DNA of 64,000 bases from Bacteroidota bacterium (GCA_947504725.1 CANNHN010000004.1:1-64000), one strand, 5' to 3'; counted from the first letter of the stretch, positions 44,312 to 53,474 are shown. A program made the numbers and translations. The notes: generated from the letters alone by a model not told the origin.

Positions 44312-45401
44312 CTACGAATTACCATACTCCATCAAATAAGCTTTTATAAAGTCTTTTAAATCGCCATCCATTACGGCTTGAATGTTTGATGTTTCGTGTC
44401 CAGTTCTTACATCTTTAATTAACTTATACGGATGAAAAACATAGTTTCGAATTTGTGAACCCCATTCAATTTTCTTTTTATTTCCTTCAATTACATTTAT
44501 TGCTTCACGTTGTTTTCTTAATTCAATTTCAAACAATTGTGATTTTAATAATTTGATTGCATTTTCTTTATTCTGCAATTGTGAACGTGATTCTTGATTT
44601 TTAATGATGATTCCAGAAGGCTTGTGATACAAGCGCACTGCTGTTTCTACCTTGTTTACATTTTGTCCGCCTGCACCGCCAGCTCTAAATGTTTCAAATT
44701 CTAAATCACCAGGATTCACATCAATTTCAATTGTATCATCAATTAATGGATATGCATAAACAGAAGCAAAAGAAGTATGACGTTTAGCATTTGAATCGAA
44801 AGGAGAAATACGCACCAAACGATGAACTCCGTTTTCACCTTTTAAATATCCGAAAGCATAATCGCCTTCAAATTCTAAAGTAACAGATTTTATTCCTGCT
44901 GCATCACCATCTGTTCTATCTGTTTCTTTTACTTTATAGCCATTTTTACTCCCCCACATCATGTACATACGCATGAGCATTTCTGCCCAATCACAACTTT
45001 CAGTTCCACCAGCTCCGGCATTTATTTGTACAACACAACTTAAAATATCCTCTTTTCCGCTGAGCATATTTTTGAATTCAATTTCTTCCAACAATTGAAT
45101 GGTTGTTTGATATTGTTGTTCAACATCTTGCTCAGTTGCTTCACCTTGCTTAAAATAATCATACAGCAAAGCAAGGTCATCCACATTGCTTTGTGCTTTA
45201 GCAAATGACAGGGTCCAATTCTTTTTTAATTTGGTTTGTTTTAGCAGTTCTTCTGCTTTTTTTGGGTCGTCCCAGAAATTCGGTGCGAGTGCTTTCTCTT
45301 CTTCTTCAGCTATTTCGCGAAGCTTACGATCGATGTCAAAGATGCCCCCTTAACGCACTGGTGCGCTCCCGAAGGTCTTTTAGTTGGTCTGTAGTAATCA
45401 T
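44312..45401 (-). CDS. prfB: Peptide chain release factor 2, with programmed +1 frameshift
   Basis: The gene starts at ATG 45401 ([19 protein letters not shown]). After 21 codons it meets an in-frame TGA at 45338-45336, inside AGGGGGCATCTTTGAC. That is the classic RF2 signal: an internal Shine-Dalgarno-like AGGGGG, the slippery CTT and a TGA with C after it. A +1 shift gives 362 aa. The downstream part has the GGQ motif ([20 protein letters not shown]), needed for peptidyl-tRNA hydrolysis; a tripeptide SPF region ([14 protein letters not shown]) for stop recognition is present. Levels of RF2 are therefore self-regulated by its own ability to read UGA. The stop codon abuts a palindromic repeat. 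Confidence 0.95.
45336..45350 (-). promoter_or_regulatory. prfB frameshift site
   Basis: AGGGGG (45350-45345), CAT, then CTT (45341-45339) and TGA (45338-45336), read on the minus strand. The spacing from the SD-like run to the CTT slippery codon equals that of the Escherichia coli prfB site. Confidence 0.93.
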
Positions 45402-45453
45402 AGTGCGAAGTTAATAAATATTGGGAATTTGAGAGAGAAATAAGAGTATTTTT

Positions 45454-45479
45454 GTACTTCGACTTCGCTCAGTAAGACA
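45454..45479. repeat. Single arm of the CTTCGACTTCGCTCAG repeat
   Basis: GTACTTCGACTTCGCTCAGT matches one arm of the palindrome at 1472-1534, without a partner nearby; probably a decayed copy. Confidence 0.5.
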
Positions 45480-45501
45480 AGCAAGGAATAAAGGATTTTA
45501 T

Positions 45502-45978
45502 ATGAAGCCTACTAAATATTTTAGAACAACAACCGGAGAATATTGCCATATCAGTGATGATACCGTTTTTATATTCAATACTAAAGAACCAACTCGTATT
45601 CCTTTAGAACATGAAGTAAGCGATGCTTGGGGAATTAAGAGTGTGTTGAATTATATTTTCTTTGCTTTTATTCTTTTCTATACCATGTTTTCACTTTCTT
45701 ATTATGGGGTAAATTTCTTTAAGCATATTCTTAATTACGGAGCGTTACTTTTATTAGTCCTTTCGTTTATTCAAATAAAAGAAGCATTTGTGAGTAGTAG
45801 CACACCAACTATTAAAAGAAATAAAATAAAAAATGTACATTTTAAAACTCCCATGTTTTCTTACCCGCGAGTTTTGATTTATTTTGAAGGACCGGAAGGA
45901 AAAATTTTACGAAGAAGCATTTCTGTAAAGTATAAACAGGAGGGGTTGGCGGTTTTGAAAGAAACAGGATTAGATTAA
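45502..45978 (+). CDS. Small membrane protein, unknown
   Basis: 158 aa with two hydrophobic segments (about residues 48-68 and 76-92, LNYIFFAFILFYTMFSLSYYG and NYGALLLLVLSFIQI). Both ends are cytosolic-looking, and a PH-like beta tail follows (KRNKIKNVHFKTPMFSYPRVLIYFEGPEGKILRRSISVKY). No family recognised. It is divergent from prfB and convergent with recX. Confidence 0.6.
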   Translation: MKPTKYFRTTTGEYCHISDDTVFIFNTKEPTRIPLEHEVSDAWGIKSVLNYIFFAFILFYTMFSLSYYGVNFFKHILNYGALLLLVLSFIQIKEAFVSSSTPTIKRNKIKNVHFKTPMFSYPRVLIYFEGPEGKILRRSISVKYKQEGLAVLKETGLD

Positions 45979-46057
45979 AGTTAGAAAGTTCAAAGTTGAA
46001 CTATGCTAATTAACAAACACAGAACTTTCCAACTTTGAACTTCCTAACTTTCTAACT
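45979..46057. repeat. Inverted repeat between convergent genes
   Basis: AGTTAGAAAGTTCAAAGTTG on the left pairs with CAACTTTGAACTTCCTAACT on the right. The right arm supplies the last codons of recX. There is no T run, so it is a structural rather than classic terminator candidate. Confidence 0.6.
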
Positions 46058-46532
46058 GCTTTAGCACGTCCCAAATCAAATCTCCTTCAAATCCTCTTGA
46101 CATTGCATACTGTGCTGCTTTGTAATTCCTTACTTGCTGTTTGCCTTTTGGATTTTCTTTTAATTTCTTTGTAAGAATATCTTTTAGTGTTTTAATATAA
46201 TCGATATCGTCAATTTCCTGCATCGCTTTTTTTATACAATAGTCTGATATTTTTCTCCTTTTTAATTCTATTTTAATTTTTATTCTTCCCCATTTTTTTA
46301 TTCTGAATTTTCCACCAGCATAAGCTTTTGCAAATCGTTCTTCATTTAAAAAATTGTCAGAAATTAAATTGGCGATAATATTTTCGACATCGTTACTATA
46401 TAAACCCCATTCATAGAGTTTGTCTCGCATTTCTTGCTGGCAACGTTCTTGATAAGCACAGGAATTCTGTGCTTTGACCGTTGCCTGGTTGGGTGTGAGT
46501 TTTTTCTTGGGTTTTTTATCGTCCTCGTACAT
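46044..46532 (-). CDS. recX: Regulatory protein RecX
   Basis: 162 aa, three-helix-repeat protein. The RecX pattern appears as NSCAYQERCQQEMRDKLYEWGL, ISDNFLNEERFAKAYAGGKFRIKKWGRIKIKIELKRRKIS and RGFEGDLIWDVLKQL. In characterised systems RecX binds RecA filaments and limits recombinase activity. RecA is not encoded nearby. The C-terminal end overlaps a palindromic repeat arm, so the last few residues may be variable among relatives. Confidence 0.9.
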   Translation of the reverse strand: MYEDDKKPKKKLTPNQATVKAQNSCAYQERCQQEMRDKLYEWGLYSNDVENIIANLISDNFLNEERFAKAYAGGKFRIKKWGRIKIKIELKRRKISDYCIKKAMQEIDDIDYIKTLKDILTKKLKENPKGKQQVRNYKAAQYAMSRGFEGDLIWDVLKQLES

Positions 46533-46569
46533 ATTTACCTAATCACTTTCAAAATCTTGTAGACTTCTG

Positions 46570-46932
46570 TTACTTCAAAAAGATAAGCAACAACGCAACC
46601 AACGGAAGAAACCCTTGAAACATAAATATTTTCTTATCTGCAGTTAGTGCCCCATAAATTCCAGCAACCAAAACGCATCCTAGAAAAAAAATAGAAATAT
46701 TTTCTGACCACATATCATTTTTGATTATCAACGACCAAATTAATCCAGCCGCTAAAAATCCATTGTACAAGCCTTGATTGGCAGCTAATGCTTTAGTTGG
46801 TTCAAATAAGTGTTCTGGAAAATTTTTGAATGTTTTTTTTCCTCTTGTTGTCCATGCAAACATTTCTAACCACAAAATATATATGTGAATGATTGCTACT
46901 AATCCGATTATGATTTTGATTACGATTGTCAT
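46570..46932 (-). CDS. DUF1304 family membrane protein
   Basis: 120 aa, four hydrophobic helices. It matches the DUF1304 pattern: HIYILWLEMFAWTTRGKKTF, NQGLYNGFLAAGLIW, CVLVAGIYGALTADKKIFMFQGFLPLVALLL. Function unknown. It sits 3 bp from the hydrolase gene stop, and the same strand makes co-transcription possible. I offer no substrate. Confidence 0.85.
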   Translation of the reverse strand: MTIVIKIIIGLVAIIHIYILWLEMFAWTTRGKKTFKNFPEHLFEPTKALAANQGLYNGFLAAGLIWSLIIKNDMWSENISIFFLGCVLVAGIYGALTADKKIFMFQGFLPLVALLLIFLK

Positions 46933-46935
46933 TTT

Positions 46936-48825
46936 TTACTTCTTAAGAATCGGCAACAAAATGCTAGATGCATTGGTTGCATCATGATAAATCTTAATAG
47001 TCGATTTAATAAAATCTTTTTCATCACAATGATAGATGTCTAAGAATTGTTGTGGATTTCTATCTACTAGTGGAAACCAAGAGCTTTGTATTTGAATCAT
47101 CAACTTGTGTCCTTTCTGAAATGTATGAGCTACATCGGGCAATTCAAAACTAACTTCTGTTACTTTTCCTGGAACAAAAGGCTCTGGATTTTTCCCAATC
47201 GAATCTCCAGGGATAAAACTATTTCTGAATTTTCCTCTTAATACTTCTCCGCGAACCAACATTTGGTAACCGCCCATTGGATATTTATCGTTTTCCGAAT
47301 ATTTAAAATCATTTGGAAAAACATCAATCAGTTTTACAACAAAATCGGCATCCGTTGTAGAAATGCTAGCTAGTAAGTTTGCTATAACTGGACCTGCCAA
47401 TGTAATATCTTCAGTTAAAATTTCAGTTGAAAAAACCAAAACATCTGTTCTGCGTGCAGCAAAACGTTGGTCGTCTATCATGTATTCACGCGTGCGGTGT
47501 AAATGTACATCTTCTGTATATGGAACTGGTTTCGCAGGATCACTCACATAATCTGTAAAACTATTCGCTGTTGTTGATTTTGTAAACGACAAGCCACCAT
47601 TTTCTTTTAAATAAATAGGTTTTGTTTCCACATTTTTTGGTGGCCATTCCGTAAATGTTGACCATTTATTTTCTCCTGAAATAAATATTGTTGCCTCAGC
47701 AATTTTGCTTGCATCGCCTTCACCTTTTAAATAATAATTAAAAAAAGGCATTTCAATATTTTTATAATAGTATTCTGAATTTCCTTTTCCGAATTGGATG
47801 TTCCCTAAATAACTTCCATCTGTTTTTGCCCATCCACCGTGAACCCAAGGACCCATTACAATTTTGTTATTTGTTTTTGGACTGTTCTTTTCAATTACTT
47901 TATATGTGTTCCAAGCTCCCCAAACGTCTTCTGCATCAAACAGTCCACCCGTTGTTAAAATTGCTGGTTTAATATCTTTTAAATGATAGGTAACAGCTCT
48001 CGCTTTCCAAAATGCATCGTAATTTCCATGATTCATTTCTTCGTTCCAAAATTTCATGGAGTCACCCATGTATAATTTGGTTAAGTTTTTTAATGTTCCA
48101 ACTTTTAAAAAGAAATCATAATTATCAGGAGTAGGATATTTAAAATCAGGACCATCTTTAGTAGTTGGTTTTGGGCGTGGAACACCGAATGAATAGTCGA
48201 AATCAAAATCATCCATTACAAAAAATGCACCTTTGTGGTGAACGTCATCTCCAATGAACCAATCAGTAACAGGGGCTTGCGGCCCTACAGCTTTTAATGC
48301 TGGATGTCCACTTAATGCAGCCATCGTTGAATAAAATCCAGGATAGGAAATTCCACTTACTCCTACATTTCCATTATTAGTAGGAATGTTTTTTATCATC
48401 CAATCAATTGCATCGTACGTATCACTTGCTTCGTCAACATCTTTTTTAGATTTTTTATTTGGGTTGAACGGACGAACATCTTCGTATACACCTTCACTCA
48501 TATACGCACCACGTACATCCTGTAGCACTACAATATAATTCTGCTTAAAATATTCTTTAGTATTTCTTGTCCAGAATGCTCTAAATTTATTTTCTCCATA
48601 AGGGGCACATGAGTATGGTGAGCGCGTCATCATAATCGGATACTTTTTTGAAGCATCTTTTGGAATATAAATAGCAGTAAACAACTTTACTCCGTCACGC
48701 ATTGGGATGCTGCGCTCAATCTTGTAATAGTTGGTCACAATGTATACAGAATCGGGGTTAGTAACTTGTGCGTGGATTGTACTAAATAGAAATAGTACTA
48801 GTATTATTGCGATAGTTTTATTCAT
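46936..48825 (-). CDS. CocE/NonD-family hydrolase (S15-type X-Pro dipeptidyl peptidase-like)
   Basis: 629 aa, started at ATG 48825, where MNKTIAIILVLFLFSTIHAQ is a signal peptide; a longer frame begins at 48864. The catalytic triad of the alpha/beta hydrolase is visible: nucleophile Ser in GVSGISYPG, Asp in GGLFDAEDVWG, and His in PWVHGGWAK. The last 220 residues form the jelly-roll domain typical of the family (DFVVKLIDVFPNDFKYSE ... FQKGHKLMIQIQSSWFPLVDRNPQQF). It is a periplasmic or surface ester or amide hydrolase; glutaryl-7-ACA acylase, cocaine esterase and peptidases share this architecture, so the substrate is not determined. Confidence 0.9.
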   Translation of the reverse strand: MNKTIAIILVLFLFSTIHAQVTNPDSVYIVTNYYKIERSIPMRDGVKLFTAIYIPKDASKKYPIMMTRSPYSCAPYGENKFRAFWTRNTKEYFKQNYIVVLQDVRGAYMSEGVYEDVRPFNPNKKSKKDVDEASDTYDAIDWMIKNIPTNNGNVGVSGISYPGFYSTMAALSGHPALKAVGPQAPVTDWFIGDDVHHKGAFFVMDDFDFDYSFGVPRPKPTTKDGPDFKYPTPDNYDFFLKVGTLKNLTKLYMGDSMKFWNEEMNHGNYDAFWKARAVTYHLKDIKPAILTTGGLFDAEDVWGAWNTYKVIEKNSPKTNNKIVMGPWVHGGWAKTDGSYLGNIQFGKGNSEYYYKNIEMPFFNYYLKGEGDASKIAEATIFISGENKWSTFTEWPPKNVETKPIYLKENGGLSFTKSTTANSFTDYVSDPAKPVPYTEDVHLHRTREYMIDDQRFAARRTDVLVFSTEILTEDITLAGPVIANLLASISTTDADFVVKLIDVFPNDFKYSENDKYPMGGYQMLVRGEVLRGKFRNSFIPGDSIGKNPEPFVPGKVTEVSFELPDVAHTFQKGHKLMIQIQSSWFPLVDRNPQQFLDIYHCDEKDFIKSTIKIYHDATNASSILLPILKK

Positions 48826-48862
48826 TGTGTTTAACTTAATTAATATAAAGTTGACTAAAACC

Positions 48863-48893
48863 AAAAACGCCTCAATTTCTCAAGGCGTTTTTT
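48863..48893 (-). terminator. Terminator of rng
   Basis: Arms AAAAACGCCT (48863-48872) and AGGCGTTTTT (48883-48892) form a hairpin followed by T residues on the minus strand, 11 bp after the rng stop codon. Confidence 0.85.
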
Positions 48894-48903
48894 AGTTTAA
48901 TTT

Positions 48904-50457
48904 CTAAATTTTAATTTCATCCTCATTTTTATTCAGGAAATGGTATTCCATAAAAGTATAAGATGAAACAGCCCGTACTTTGAATTTACGGCCATATTTT
49001 TTCCCCCATTTACCTTTTAACGATGAGAAAAATCCTTTTGTGATAAAAGCTTCAACATAAGGATGTACACAAAGTGTCACATCTTTTTCGTTTTGTTCTT
49101 TTAAAATATAACGCAAATTGTTTTCAATCTGATCTATCAAAATAATGCTAGCTTGAATTTCACCGCTTCCGTTACATGTGGGGCATTTTTCTACAGTTAC
49201 AATATTCATCTCTGGACGAACACGTTGACGAGTAATTTGGATAAGTCCGAATTTACTTGGAGGAAGTATATTGTGCTTCGCTCTGTCTTTCGCCATTTCA
49301 TCACGAATTTTTTCGTAAAGTAATTTGCGATTTTCGGCTGAATGTAAATCGATAAAATCGACTACGATAATTCCGCCCATATCGCGCAAGCGTAACTGAC
49401 GAGCAACTTCAACGGCTGCTTCTAAGTTTACTTCCAGCGCATTTGATTCTTGTGAATTGTCTGATTTTGCACGATTACCGCTGTTTACGTCAATTACGTG
49501 TAAAGCTTCTGTATGTTCTACAATTAAGTAACCACCACTTTTCATGGTCACTGTTTTTCCAAACAGTCCTTTGATTTGTCTATCAACTCCAAAATTATCG
49601 AAGATAGGAGTTGTGCCTTTGTAAAGTTTTAAGATACTTTCTTTATCAGGAGCAATTGCATGTAAATACGTTTTTGTTTCGTCATACAATGCTTGGTCGT
49701 TTACGTGAATGCTGTTGAAACTTGCATTTAGCAAATCGCGCAATATTGCAGATGTTCGATCTAATTCTCCTAATACTTTTTGTGGTGGTTGTGCTGTTTT
49801 TAATGCTTCAAAACAGATGTCCCACTTTTTAACCAAGTCGTTTAAATCCGTATCTAAATCTGCTACACTTTTTCCTTCAGCAACGGTACGGATGATCACA
49901 CCAAAGTTTTTTGGTTTGATGCTCGCGATGAGTTTTTTTAAACGTGTTTTCTCATCGTTGGTTTTAATTTTTTGAGAAACGGATATTTTATCTGAAAATG
50001 GAATCAGAACTAAATAGCGTCCTGCTAAAGAAATTTCGGTAGTGATTCTTGGACCTTTTGTAGAAATAGGTTCCTTGGCAATCTGAATTAAGATTTGCTG
50101 ATTGGAATTAATGATGGTTCCAATTTTGCCATCTTTAGGAATATCATTTTCAAACTTAAAATACATTAAGTTGGAAGTAGTTTGTTTCCCTGTTTGCACC
50201 AATTTGGTGTACTTCCCGAATGATGCGGCCTGAGGCCCCAAATCCAGGTAATGCAAAAATGCATCTTTTTCGTATCCAACATCCACGAAGGCAGCATTTA
50301 AACCAGGCATCACTTTTTTAACGCGTCCTAGGTAAATGTCACCTACTGAAAAGTTATTGTTGCTTTTTTCTCGATTAAGTTCTACTAATCGTTTGTCATT
50401 TAATAATGCAATAACAACTTCTGAGGGTTTGGAATCAATGATTAATTCGCTGTTCAC
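48904..50457 (-). CDS. rng: Ribonuclease G (RNase E/G family)
   Basis: 517 aa, endoribonuclease of rRNA processing and mRNA turnover. An S1 RNA-binding domain (GDIYLGRVKKVMPGLNAAFVDVGYEKDAFLHYLDL) lies at about residues 35-75. The catalytic metal Asp motifs are HVIDVNSG and GGIIVVDFIDL (near residues 330 and 375), followed by the Zn-link CPTCNGSGE. There is no long C-terminal degradosome scaffold, so this is the G form. The gene closes a minus-strand run HU-TPR-mini protein-rng, an arrangement common in the phylum. Confidence 0.94.
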   Translation of the reverse strand: MNSELIIDSKPSEVVIALLNDKRLVELNREKSNNNFSVGDIYLGRVKKVMPGLNAAFVDVGYEKDAFLHYLDLGPQAASFGKYTKLVQTGKQTTSNLMYFKFENDIPKDGKIGTIINSNQQILIQIAKEPISTKGPRITTEISLAGRYLVLIPFSDKISVSQKIKTNDEKTRLKKLIASIKPKNFGVIIRTVAEGKSVADLDTDLNDLVKKWDICFEALKTAQPPQKVLGELDRTSAILRDLLNASFNSIHVNDQALYDETKTYLHAIAPDKESILKLYKGTTPIFDNFGVDRQIKGLFGKTVTMKSGGYLIVEHTEALHVIDVNSGNRAKSDNSQESNALEVNLEAAVEVARQLRLRDMGGIIVVDFIDLHSAENRKLLYEKIRDEMAKDRAKHNILPPSKFGLIQITRQRVRPEMNIVTVEKCPTCNGSGEIQASIILIDQIENNLRYILKEQNEKDVTLCVHPYVEAFITKGFFSSLKGKWGKKYGRKFKVRAVSSYTFMEYHFLNKNEDEIKI

Positions 50458-50650
50458 TCTAAAGTTTTTAAATAATACAATATCCGCAGCACTCCTCTAT
50501 TGGGAGCCTGTGGACTTTTTTAATAAGTTGATTGAGCTTAATTTCTCCCGAATTTATCGGAACGAAAAGAAAACAAACAGACGTGTGCTAATAAACAGAA
50601 TAGAAAATTGAATTTCTATTCTGTAAAATGACGCTGCTAATCACACAATT

Positions 50651-50680
50651 AAAAATAATCCCCCGAGGAGGAATTATTTT
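50651..50680 (-). terminator. Terminator after the mini ribosomal-type gene
   Basis: On the minus strand, AATAATTCC and GGATTATT form a stem with a G/C-rich loop, followed by TTTTT. It starts within the TAA stop codon of the small gene. Confidence 0.75.
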
Positions 50681-50763
50681 TTCTTATGTCTGTTTTTTCT
50701 CAAACGCTTTTTGCGTTTGTGAGTAGCCATTTTATGTCTTTTTCTTTTTTTACCGCTTGGCAT
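50674..50763 (-). CDS. 29-aa basic protein, AURKAIP1/COX24-domain type
   Basis: A 29-residue ORF starts at ATG 50763: MPSGKKRKRHKMATHKRKKR then LRKNRHKKK. Sixteen residues are Lys or Arg. This pattern (KxHKxxTHKRKKRLRKNRHKKK) matches the AURKAIP1/COX24 domain that in mitochondria is the ribosomal protein mS38, and Bacteroidota genomes carry short stand-alone versions. It is probably a ribosome-associated protein, as its high charge suggests binding to rRNA. Too short for most gene finders. It has its own terminator and lies between rng and a TPR gene. Confidence 0.8.
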   Translation of the reverse strand: MPSGKKRKRHKMATHKRKKRLRKNRHKKK

Positions 50764-50797
50764 GACTTAAAAATTTAATGTTTATAAAATCTGTTTA

Positions 50798-51646
50798 CTA
50801 TTTGTGACCAGGAGTTTCCTCAGTGGTTAATTTATTTATATAATCTTGTACTTCTGCTTTGATTGTTACGTCATCTACTAACGAAACATATTTTTTTAAA
50901 CTCTCAATTGCTTTTGCTTTATCCCCCTTTTGTTGATATGCATCCGCTAAATGCAAATAGGCCTCAATAAAATCAGGTTGAATCTTCAACACTTTTTCAA
51001 ATCGTGCAATCGCTTTATCCCATTGTCCTGATCGTTCCGAAAAAAATGCAAAATTCAATTGCAAGTTTATATTGTTCGAATCTGTCTTTTCAATCTCTCT
51101 CAACATTCCAATTCCTTTCATCGGATCTGGACTGCCTTCTACATAACACGAAGCTAAATTAATTTTCGCTTCCACGTTTTTAGGATTCAATTCTAACACA
51201 TGACCAAAACAATCAATTGCTTTGTTGAATAAAAGCGGACGAGCTGCTTCTTCTACAAAACGGGTAGCGGCATAATAACGATTCGCTGCTTCCATCCAAT
51301 TGCTTTCAGTAGGAGAAGCTGCTGCTGCTAGCTCCATATAATAAGCTGCAACCGAAGGGTTTCTCAAACTGTCCCACATGCTAATCATGTTTTCGAAAGC
51401 TAGTTTTTTATCGGGTGAAGATTTGATGGCTTCCTCCAATTTTTGAACTGCTGTTTTTTCGTTAGCTCCCAAACTGTTAATTGCAGCTTGTACCATGTTG
51501 GTAAATTCTGCACTTCCGGAATGGTTGTGTTCTGCTACTGGGGCTTCTTCTTTTTTAGGAAGAAGTTTTGTGTTTGCAAATAATAAAAGAACGATAAGTA
51601 ATAATGCACCTGAAATGACTGCTATTTGAGTTTTATTCAGTTTCAT
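50798..51646 (-). CDS. Membrane-anchored TPR protein
   Basis: 282 aa. An N-terminal helix (VISGALLLIVLLLFANTKLL, residues 10-30) anchors it, with the C-terminal part outside the cytoplasm. TPR units follow from residue 120 (AIDCFGHVLELNPKNVEAKINLASCYV, GQWDKAIARFEKVLKIQPDFIEAYLHLADAYQQKGDKAKAIESLKKYV). The linker contains EHNHSGSAEF. It is a scaffold with unknown partner. It is 70 bp downstream of the HU gene. Confidence 0.8.
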   Translation of the reverse strand: MKLNKTQIAVISGALLLIVLLLFANTKLLPKKEEAPVAEHNHSGSAEFTNMVQAAINSLGANEKTAVQKLEEAIKSSPDKKLAFENMISMWDSLRNPSVAAYYMELAAAASPTESNWMEAANRYYAATRFVEEAARPLLFNKAIDCFGHVLELNPKNVEAKINLASCYVEGSPDPMKGIGMLREIEKTDSNNINLQLNFAFFSERSGQWDKAIARFEKVLKIQPDFIEAYLHLADAYQQKGDKAKAIESLKKYVSLVDDVTIKAEVQDYINKLTTEETPGHK

Positions 51647-51717
51647 TTTTTTATTAATGATTTAGGAATTATGATTTAGGATTTATTATTAATCCTAAAC
51701 CCCGCAATCCTAAATGT

Positions 51718-52017
51718 TTATGCTGGTATTTCTTTTTTAACGTTTTTCTTTACTTTCTCAGCAAAAGTCTTAGCCGGTTTAAATGCCGGAATGTAATGAG
51801 CTGGGATAATAATAGTTGTGTTCTTAGAAATGTTTCTTCCTGTTTTTTCAGCTCGTCTTTTTACGATGAAACTTCCAAATCCTCTCAAATAAACATTTTC
51901 TCCACTCACCATTGAGTTTCTAACCGATTTCATAAATGCTTCTACGCTTGCCTGAACTGCTACTTTTTCAATTCCTGTTTTTTCTGCAATGTCGTTAATG
52001 ATGTCTGCCTTTGTCAT
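51718..52017 (-). CDS. HU/IHF-family DNA-binding protein
   Basis: 99 aa, histone-like nucleoid protein. MTKADIINDIAEKTGIEKVAVQASVEAFMKSVRNSM is the dimerisation half. The arm region GENVYLRGFGSFIVKRRAEKTGRNISKNTTIIIPAHYIPAFKPAKTFAEKVKK is the DNA-contacting beta arm (the usual NPxTGE-like tip is GRNISKNT here, lacking the Pro that intercalates). The C-terminus carries an extra basic tail (VKKNVKKEIPA). It heads a minus-strand run and is divergent from mutY. Confidence 0.92.
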   Translation of the reverse strand: MTKADIINDIAEKTGIEKVAVQASVEAFMKSVRNSMVSGENVYLRGFGSFIVKRRAEKTGRNISKNTTIIIPAHYIPAFKPAKTFAEKVKKNVKKEIPA

Positions 52018-52159
52018 ACTTCTATAAACTATTTATAATCAAACAATTAATACAATAATAATTTTTCGGGAGGCAAAGATAGTATTTTAATATTCAAACA
52101 AAAATTTAAATCGTATTTTCGAGCTACTTTTGATTAAAATCGAGCAGTAAAGCCCTAAA

Positions 52160-53212
52160 ATGAAGCATTTTTCTACAAAAATAATTACTTGGTACAATCA
52201 AAATAAGCGTGATTTACCCTGGCGGAATACAAAAGATGCTTATTTAATATGGCTTTCGGAGATTATTTTGCAACAAACCCGTGTAGAACAAGGAATGGCA
52301 TACTATTTAAAGTTTGCAGAGCATTTTCCTACCGTAAAACATCTGGCTCAGGCTGATAATGATAAGGTGATGAAACTCTGGCAAGGATTAGGTTATTATT
52401 CCCGTGCTCGAAATTTGCATACAACTGCTAAAACCATTTATACTATTTATAAAGGTAAATTTCCTGATTCCCATGAAGAGATTCTTACTCTAAAAGGTGT
52501 TGGAGATTATACCGCAGCAGCAATCGCTTCTTTTGCGTTTAATAAACCACATGCTGTAGTGGATGGAAATGTATATCGTGTGCTTTCAAGAATATTTGGA
52601 ATTGAAACTCCGATTGATAGTTCTGTAGGTAAAAAGGAGTTTTATAAATTAGCCAACGAACTCATCGATATAAAAAATCCTGGTCTTCACAACCAAGCTA
52701 TAATGGAATTTGGTTCCATGCAATGCAAACCCGTGAATCCCGATTGTTCGGTTTGTCCCTTAAACACCAATTGTTACGCTTTCGCGAAGAAGGTGGTTGC
52801 CGATTTGCCGATTAAGGAAAAGAAAACGAAAGTGCGAAACCGTTATTTTAATTATATGGTATTTCGTAACAAAGGAACAATTGCCATTCATAAACGCACA
52901 GCAAAAGACATTTGGATTAATCTCCACGATTTTCCATTGATTGAAACGACTAATGAATTATCCGAAGAGCAATTGATTAAATCGCCTGAATGGAAAAAAA
53001 TGTTGGGCAAAACAAAGTATTCGATCAAATCGATTTCCACTTCTTACAAACATATTTTGAGTCATCAAAAAATTTTTGCGCGATTTATAGAAATTGATTG
53101 CAAAGAATCGCTAAAAACATTTTTACCGAATGACATTCTTATTATAAAGGAAAGTGAAATTCAAAAATATGCTGTTCCGAGGTTGGTGGAGTTGTATTTA
53201 GAAAGATTGTAG
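52160..53212 (+). CDS. mutY: A/G-specific adenine DNA glycosylase
   Basis: 350 aa. It excises adenine mispaired with 8-oxoguanine. The helix-hairpin-helix contains the catalytic Glu in SEIILQQTRVEQG and Asp in VVDGNVYRVLSRIFG (near residue 134). The 4Fe-4S cluster loop has four Cys: CKPVNPDCSVCPLNTNC (about residues 190-206). The C-terminal half is the NUDIX-like recognition domain (NYMVFRNKGTIAIHKR, ISTSYKHILSHQKIFARFIEI). It is divergent from the HU gene, and leads a plus-strand group mutY-ssb-gldE-gldD. Confidence 0.95.
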   Translation: MKHFSTKIITWYNQNKRDLPWRNTKDAYLIWLSEIILQQTRVEQGMAYYLKFAEHFPTVKHLAQADNDKVMKLWQGLGYYSRARNLHTTAKTIYTIYKGKFPDSHEEILTLKGVGDYTAAAIASFAFNKPHAVVDGNVYRVLSRIFGIETPIDSSVGKKEFYKLANELIDIKNPGLHNQAIMEFGSMQCKPVNPDCSVCPLNTNCYAFAKKVVADLPIKEKKTKVRNRYFNYMVFRNKGTIAIHKRTAKDIWINLHDFPLIETTNELSEEQLIKSPEWKKMLGKTKYSIKSISTSYKHILSHQKIFARFIEIDCKESLKTFLPNDILIIKESEIQKYAVPRLVELYLERL

Positions 53213-53235
53213 TATCCAGGATAATTTTTAGAGCT

Positions 53236-53401
53236 GTCATTTCGAGTATCCCTTCCAAATGCTTTTTAGAATATCCTCTCGACCGAAGTGGAGAGAACTA
53301 ACCAATTATAAATTTGACTATAAATAATGTTGGTAAGGTTTCTCGCCCTTCGATAGTGTCTGCTTCAACGCAGAATGCTCAGGGTGACAGCTCGAAATGA
53401 C
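53236..53401. repeat. Palindromic repeat region between mutY and ssb
   Basis: GTCATTTCGAG at 53236-53246 pairs with CTCGAAATGAC at 53391-53401. Two smaller units are nested: CTCTCGACCGAAGTGGAGAG (near 53276) and CCCTTCGATAGTGTCTGC...CTCAGGGTGACAG. It fills most of the 261-bp gap. Confidence 0.7.
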
Positions 53402-53420
53402 TTACTACAATGATTTCGTC

Positions 53421-53452
53421 TTTGGATTTAAAACGATTTTTTCTTATATTTG
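53421..53452 (+). promoter_or_regulatory. Promoter of ssb
   Basis: TTTG at 53421-53424 and TATATTTG at 53445-53452 with 20 nt between, 22 nt before the ssb ATG. Confidence 0.75.
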
Positions 53453-53474
53453 TTAAATAGATAAATTTTCAAAA

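Noticed and set aside
45205-45414. A plus-strand ORF of 69 codons opposite the prfB start
   Set aside because: It is the antisense shadow of the prfB 5' part, which is fully explained by the frameshifted release factor.
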